Assembly: GCA_963969495.1 (NCBI GenBank)
Contig: OZ018330.1
Location: 46,862,394 to 46,926,393, forward strand
DNA length: 64,000 bases
Direction: 5' to 3'
Origin: Ceratothoa steindachneri
Lineage: Eukaryota > Arthropoda > Malacostraca > Isopoda > Cymothoidae
The position numbers and the translations under genes are program-made. Below the pieces are notes generated by a model. The model did not search any database, was not told where the DNA came from, and worked only from the letters and a program-made list of their open reading frames with translations. Each line of letters opens with the position of its first letter. Position 1 is the first letter of the stretch. This document shows, one piece after another, positions 57,912-64,000 of this stretch.

Positions 57912-58838
57912 CGAGAAGCGGTCAATAAGTTTTGCAATTCGGATATAAGAAAACGAGATATGAGAAAAAGTGTTTTACTATTTTTCAATATAACTACCCT
58001 CGACTTCAAAGCAATTGCGCCACTTGTCCTTGAGGCTTTGAATTTCCGACCACCAGAAATCTCCCGACTGCTGTTCAATCCACTCCTGGACGGCGAGCTG
58101 GACATCTTCTTCGTCTCCAAACCGGCGTCCACGCAGTGCAGCCTTAAGCTGGCGAAATAAAAAGTAGTCGCTAGGGGCCAGATCCAGACTGTAGGGGGAT
58201 GTTTGAGCTCCTTGAATCCGCACTCGTGCACGGCAGCTTGTGCAACTCTGGCCTTGTGGACTTTGACGACGTTGAAGTCGATCCTGAGGCGTGAGGTCTC
58301 TAGGGACCAAAAAGGCAGAGACCTTGTTCATGGCCAAATTTTCGTGGAGAATGTTGATAACACTTCCATGTGATATTCCAAGTTCTCCGTCGATTTCTTC
58401 GACCTTCACCCGTCGATTTTCGAGGATAATCCTCTCCACACGGGCCACATTGTCCTCGTTGGTGTAGTCTGACGGGCGTCCTGGACGGGGTTCATCTTCA
58501 AGGGACTCACGACCATGGTGGAACTCCCTATTCCAGCGAGCAGGGGTTACATAGGAAGGGGCGGTGCCGGTGTACACTGCAACGATGCGTTCATGGATCT
58601 CTTTTGCATTCTTATCTTCCTTGGTCAAAAATTTGATCACTGCGCGGTGCTCTACCTTCTCCATTGTTTAAAAATTTGTGACTAACGATCTGCGATCAGC
58701 TACTGCTTCTTAAATAGACGATGCGAGAGCGTGCGGCTGCAGGTCATGACTTGTCATAACTTGTCCTAACACCCTCACAAACAGCCATGCCCCTTCTTCT
58801 GTTTTGCAGTACCGATTCGCAAAACTTATTGACCACCC

Positions 58839-58842
<4 letters not shown>
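57912..58842 (-). mobile_element. mariner deletion derivative, copy D (931 bp), with a 228-codon open frame
   Basis: Ends CGAGAAGCGGTCAATAAGTT and AACTTATTGACCACCCCTCA inside TA-rich flanks. The minus-strand frame 58,664-57,978 is open throughout. Residues 1 to about 115 are the mariner DNA-binding half (MEKVEHRAVIKFLTKEDKNA, DEPRPGRPSDYTNEDN, RVERIILENRRVKVEE, LGISHGSVINILHENLAMNK). About 30 residues of out-of-frame linker with RDLTPQDRLQRRQSPQG follow. Then the proper C-terminus returns (LDLAPSDYFLFRQLKAALRG, third Asp, to WRNCFEVEGSYIEK). Catalytic Asp 1 and 2 are missing, so it cannot transpose, but a truncated terminal-repeat-binding protein could be made. Confidence 0.9.

Positions 58843-58912
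<70 letters not shown>
58843..58912. repeat. (TA)n microsatellite, right flank of mariner D
   Basis: TA run starting at the right end of the mariner derivative. Confidence 0.95.
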
Positions 58913-58913
<1 letters not shown>

Positions 58914-59135
58914 CACTTGCCCCCCTTTTGTTTATATATATTAAAATAATATTTTTATGGAATGTCTTTATATATCTTTTGAACTGTAACTTGGCCAGCC
59001 ATTAATCTAAACACGATCAACCCTAATTCGCACTCTTTATTAATAGCCAGACATAACTCAAGCAGCCTGTGTCAGCTGTCTTCCCGTACTTGTGTAAGAC
59101 TCCGAGCGCCCAGCTATTCTACACAGGTATACCTT

Positions 59136-59850
<715 letters not shown>

Positions 59851-61760
59851 TTAGTAAGCCGAAATTATATTGTTTTTAAGAGCTTTTTTGAATTGAGCTA
59901 AATTGGTTTGGGATTTGATATTGTCGTCCAAGCCATTCCATATTTTGATAGATTTGTACAGAAAGCTACATTGTGATTTTGATTTTGAAGACAAGGGTAA
60001 AATAAATTTTGTTCTATTGCGGGTTTGGTGATTATGGGTATTATCAGCTGTTTGTAACATATTAAATATATAGTTATTATAGGAACAATTTATTGTTTTG
60101 TAAAGCAAAAAGGATGTTTGAAAAACAACGAGATCATTTAATTTTAGAATTCTGGATTCTTTAAAATATCGATTAGTGTGCTCTTTGTAGTCAAGTTGAT
60201 GGATGACTCGAATTGCTTTTTTCTGTAATATGACTAATTTATTGATATAATTTTGATATTTTCCATACCAACTCTCTATGCTATATGTCAAGTAAGGTTG
60301 CACCATTGACATATATAAAGAGTGGAAAATAGATTTAGGGAAGAAACTTATTTAATTTATATAATATTCCAATCGATTTTGATAGTTTTGTTGAGATATG
60401 CGTAATATGTTGTTTAAAACTCAGATTTTTGTCAATAAAGATGCCTAGGAATTTGATATGAGTAGTTTCATAAATTATTCCGTCGCCCATTTTAATATGG
60501 GGCAATTCAATAGATTTTTTGTAAGAAAAAAGAATATATTTGGTTTTATCTACATTTATTGATAGTTTATTAACATTAAGCCACCTGAAGACATTTTCGA
60601 GTTCTTTATTTATTGTAGATGCAATGTTGCTCGGTTTGTCATATGGCGAGGGAGTTGATAAGGCACTATCATCCGCGAATAATATAAATTTAAACAGAGA
60701 AGATGATTTAACAATATCATTAATATAAATTAAAAATAACAGTGGCCCTAGCACGGAGCCTTGTGGGACCCCAGTTGTAATATTAAGGTGGGATGAGTCT
60801 TGACCATTGACGGAGACAAATTACCTTCTTTCAGTTAAATATGATTTGAACCAATTTTGACAGTTGCCTCTAATTCCGTACATAGCTAATTTTGACACTA
60901 GAATATTATGTTTGACACAATCGAAAGCTTTTTTAAAATCGAGAAAAATTGAGAATACAATGTGGCTTTTTCAATGTTATCATATAAATATTGAAGGTGG
61001 TTAATTATCGCGTGAATCGTTGATTTCTGACGTCTAACACCATATTGGTGTTTATACAACAGTGAATTAGATTCCAGAAATTTATAAAGTTTATTGAATG
61101 CTATTTTTTCAAGTATTTTACTGAACATTGAAAGACATGAAATAGGGCGGTAATTGCTGAAGTTTGTGAGGTCTCCGGCCTTTGGTAACGGTGTTACCTG
61201 AGCAACTTTTAATACACTTGGGAATATACCCTGCGTAAATGATTTATTAATTATTGATGCTAAAATTAAAGCAACTATATCAGAGATGTATTTTAATATT
61301 TTAGTGGAGAATGAATTAAAACCTGATTTTTTATTTTTTAGTGAACTATTGATTATTTTATATCGGCTACGCTTACAGGAGAAAAGAACAAGGAATTTGG
61401 TACATTAATCTCATTAAAATACGAAAGAAAAGATTTATCGACTATTTTGCAGGAGTCTGAGATTTTTTTACCTACGTTGACAAAAAATTTATTGAATTTA
61501 TTCGCTTTTTCCTTATTGTCATCAACTGGTTTGCCGTCAATGATAATTTGTTTAATTTGGTTTGTTCCTTTATTAATTTTAAGTTTTATAACAGAATTGA
61601 TTAATATCCAAGTTTGTTTTATATTCTAACCTTTTGATTAAATCTTTCATAGTAATAATTTTTCATGGCTATTTTAATTTGGCTAGTAACTTGATTCCGA
61701 AAATTTTTATATGTGTGTTCTGGAATTTATAATTGCGTTTGTTATCCAAGGTTTTGTTTT
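59851..61760 (-). pseudogene. LINE ORF2, reverse transcriptase part
   Basis: Blocks in order: SGFNSFSTKILKYISDIVAL, TQGIFPSVLKVAQVTPLPKA and NFSNYRPISCLSMFSKILEK; LYKHQYGVRRQKSTIHAIIN; a frame shift inside the first catalytic block ([16 protein letters not shown]); TTGVPQGSVLGPLLFLIYIN; the active site KFILFADDSALSTP; LNVNKLSINVDKTKYILF; IKFLGIFIDKNLSFKQHI; and the tail SIESWYGKYQNYINKLVILQ with KKAIRVIH, ending LKNNIISAY. FADDS is intact. One shift (about 60,950) and one break (about 60,335) separate the frames. It makes cDNA by target-primed reverse transcription in intact relatives. Confidence 0.82.
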
Positions 61761-61769
61761 GTGTTTATA

Positions 61770-62795
61770 TCAAATGGTTTTTGATTTTAGAGCACAATTT
61801 AGTTTAAAAGCATCGTCTAGCCTTGAAATTAACTCTTCGGTAGCAGAATCGATGTCATTTATATTGTAAATTTCATATAGATTCTGATTTAGAACATAGT
61901 TATAGAAGTTTATTAAGGTATTTTCGTTAATTATGCGGTAGGTTATTGTACAGTTGTGATGAATATTGTTCGAGTTGAAAAAAGACTTTTGGATCATTAA
62001 TATAGGAAGATGGTCCGATATGTTACAAAGGAGAATACCGGAAGAGTAATTTTCGGAGTGAACTCTGAAAATATTGTCAATTAGTGTTGCTGAGTTTTGG
62101 GTTATTCTTGTGGTTTTTGTTATAATTGGAAGTAAGGAATGAGAATAAAAAGTATTGAGGAAGGACTGAGTTGATGCGTGGTTTTAAGAGTTTAATAGAT
62201 CGAAGTTAAAATCTCCTGTAATTATTATGTCGTCATAGTTTGTAACATTGAAGTAATTGATTAATTCAGCAATCTTATCTATAAACATCTCAGGGTCACC
62301 GGAAGGAGGTCTATATACGGTTCCAATGATTATTGTTTTACCATTTGATTTTACTTTGATAAATAAAGTTTTAATATAGTTATAGGAAATACTAATTTCG
62401 TCAACTTTTTTAGTATTGAGTCTGTCAAATATATACAGGCTTATACCTCCCCCTATCTTGTTTACGTCGCGTAGTGAATGAAAAGAGCTATAGTTATGGA
62501 AACTGATGAGGTGTTTATTATTATTTGTTAGCCAGCTCTCGGTGAATGCCAAAACAGAAAATTTATAATTAAGTGTTGACAAAAATACTGAAAATTCATC
62601 AATGTTTGCGTGCAATGATCGAATATTAAGATTTAAAATGGACAGGTCTGTTTTTTCAAATGAAAATGTAATGTTAAATTCATTACAATCATAGTATTGG
62701 TTTCTTACGTTATTTTCTTTAAAATTTGGATATAATTCATCAAAATGGTTTATGTCTGGATCGATATTATTGAAGTGATCGAGTTGTTCAAACAT
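61770..62795 (-). pseudogene. LINE ORF2 start: apurinic-like endonuclease
   Basis: ATG at 62,795 (MFEQLDHFNNIDPD). Endonuclease motifs: LSILNLNIRSLHANIDE (Asn), VLAFTESWLTN (Glu), GGGISLYI, IIIGTVYRPPSGDPEMF, IIITGDFNFDLLNS (Asp-x-Asn). One in-frame stop then falls after LLNS (about 62,184). It continues NSATLIDNIFRVHSENYSSG and LLCNISDHLPILMIQKS, giving the last SDH motif. The nick it would make at the target primes reverse transcription. One stop is the only visible lesion over more than 300 codons. Confidence 0.82.
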
Positions 62796-63014
62796 AAAGG
62801 TAGTTCAATTGGAATTTAAAAATTAAAGGTTACAAATTGAAATTACGTATAAAATATCTATAAACAGTTAAGATACTATTTTTATGAGAACTCTAATAAG
62901 AGAAAACGGAATAAAGTATGTAATACAATTGAAATAAAAGTAGGTGAATGCTAGGTCAAAACATGGTTTGTTTGTTTTTTTCTCATCTAAAGCAGTAATA
63001 TCGCCGAAGGTATT

Positions 63015-63813
63015 ATTACTGATCGTTCCAGAGATTGTCACCATTAAAGTCTGCAAGCGTCGAATTGAGGTGTTCCGACAGAAACTTTTGGAGGGCAGCT
63101 CGGGTATTGACGAATATACGTAGGTCACGGCGACCGGCGGGTGATGGCAGGAAAATGTTGATGGATCCATCTCTGGTAGTGCAGCCGGAGATCTTTGTGG
63201 AGAATTTCTTTTTAGCTTGGCGGAGGACAAAAAAGTTTTTTGCAAATTAGAGTCAGTTGTTCGTTTACATAGAATGAAGGTTTAAATGTTTTGCATGCTG
63301 ATAAGATATCACGCTTCAGATCACTTCTGCGCAACTTCACAATTATGTTTCTTTTGTCGGGACCTTGTACTTTAGGCTTGGGACCTACACGATGAGCAAC
63401 AGAGATGTCAGCTTCTTGCATTTATATGTGGTAGTTACCTTTAATAAGTTTTCGGATGATATTGCTGCAGTTTTCATTATTGATAGCTTCAGATATATTG
63501 CCGGAGAATATAATCGTATCTCGTCTTTCATAAGCGTCGGAAGAATCAACCTTTTCTTCTAATTTTTCGATATTTGATCTCATTTCTTCGTTAGATTTTT
63601 CAAGAGGGATGATTTTTTGTTCTTTTTTGGCAAAAGATGATTCGAAAAACTTAAAGAGAACGTTCATAATGTCTTTGGCATCACCTGATAGCGTAGATGA
63701 GGAAATATGGGTCTTCAGTTCATTAAAATTAACTGGTTCGTTCAATTCGGTTTTTCCTCTTATAATTGGGTATTTTTTTCTTTGTCTGCCCTTCTGAGAG
63801 TAGAAGGAGCCAT
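63015..63813 (-). pseudogene. LINE ORF1 (coiled coil plus RNA-binding-like domain)
   Basis: Starts MAPSTLRRADKEKNTQL; one shift, then NEPVNFNELKTHISSSTLSG and a coiled coil PLEKSNEEMRSNIEKLEEKV with DSSDAYERRDTIIFSGNI. An in-frame stop at 63,422 is followed by QEADISVAHRVGPKPKVQGP and DKRNIIVKLRRSDLKRDILS. After a shift it ends in LRQAKKKFSTKISGCTTRDG and SINIFLPSPAGRRDL with FVNTRAALQKFLSEHLN. The ERRDTIIFSGNI and RNIIVKLRR segments resemble the RNA-binding domain of LINE ORF1 proteins. It would bind element RNA; this copy carries three lesions. Confidence 0.75.
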
Positions 63814-64000
63814 TCTTTATAAGGATGAATGGAGAAATGTGACAAGACTGCTTATGTGCTATGGTAATTTGTTTAATTACTGGGAGGAACAGTAATATTT
63901 AATTGTTAAAATTTTTACTTGGAAGGTTGTTAGGTTTTGATTGATGAGTGATTGTTTTAATTTATTAATTCAAAGAGTGAAGAGATTAGTTAAACAAGAT
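63814..64000 (-). other. Probable 5' untranslated region of the LINE, cut by window end
   Basis: Non-coding sequence upstream of ORF1 on the minus strand; the 5' end of the element is not visible. Confidence 0.4.

Larger units (their letters stand above)
59851..63813 (-). mobile_element. Two-ORF non-LTR retrotransposon (Jockey superfamily, CR1/Daphne-like)
   Basis: Minus strand. ORF1 starts MAPSTLRRADKEKN at 63,813 and ORF2 at 62,795. ORF2 carries an apurinic endonuclease and a reverse transcriptase but no RNase H. All domains are present in order with few lesions (roughly five stops or shifts), so it is the best preserved LINE in the window. The 5' end lies near or beyond the window edge. 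The clade is judged from overall look of the RT and is uncertain. Confidence 0.82.

Noticed and set aside
62868..63245. 125-codon frame in the LINE region
   Set aside because: Out-of-frame shadow of ORF1; the ORF1 C-terminus reads in another frame (FVNTRAALQKFLSEHLN).

Overview
The window looks like a repeat-rich, gene-poor stretch of an invertebrate nuclear genome, most likely an arthropod. The reasons are: long (TA)n microsatellites (one close to 390 bp); AACCT-type simple sequence; mariner elements with TA target duplications; several LINE lineages; LTR retrotransposons; one protein family with a GT-AG intron; and no prokaryotic gene organisation. The arthropod assignment is an inference (a crustacean or chelicerate would fit). 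I found no host single-copy gene, tRNA, rRNA or CRISPR array. Almost everything I can identify is a mobile element or a tandem repeat, mostly decayed.

Layout. 0-1.3 kb: a complete but dead mariner (TIRs, TA duplication). 3.1-6.4 kb, minus strand: a decayed Ty3/gypsy-type LTR retrotransposon whose integrase lies BEFORE the reverse transcriptase (capsid, zinc knuckle, protease, integrase, linker, RT start, RNase H), the domain order of Gmr1-like elements. 7.2-7.8 kb: a LINE tail. 7.8-9.5 kb: a GGT/GTA minisatellite and a SINE-like repeat, both doubled. 11.3-17.2 kb: a structurally complete LTR retrotransposon with 1.47-kb near-identical LTRs and an AACGC target duplication. Its interior has lost capsid, integrase and the RT active site; both LTRs carry a ~79-bp minisatellite. 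17.8-18.5 kb: a polypyrimidine tract. 21.7-23.1 kb: a 12-bp-period minisatellite. 24.5 and 26.5 kb: two long inverted-repeat (foldback) elements. 25.1-26.3 kb: a dead Tc1/mariner-like transposase. 28.2-28.9 and 49.3-49.8 kb: possible Penelope-like tails, each followed by a hammerhead-like fold. 30.2-31.9 kb: a LINE fragment.

Three decayed members of one multi-copy gene family lie at 33.0-34.7, 40.3-41.9 and 52.3-53.1 kb. They have Cys-rich N-termini and, in two copies, an intron acceptor at the same place. Three copies of one internally deleted mariner lie at 35.8, 50.6 and 57.9 kb and share the same deletion junction, so they form a non-autonomous family. The window ends with a fairly well preserved two-ORF LINE (59.8-63.8 kb, minus strand).

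How the parts relate: the window records cycles of autonomous elements giving rise to deletion derivatives (LTR and mariner) that kept their terminal recognition sequences and were probably mobilised in trans. TA-targeting elements sit next to (TA)n tracts. Protein identifications come from reading motifs by eye; no database search was run.
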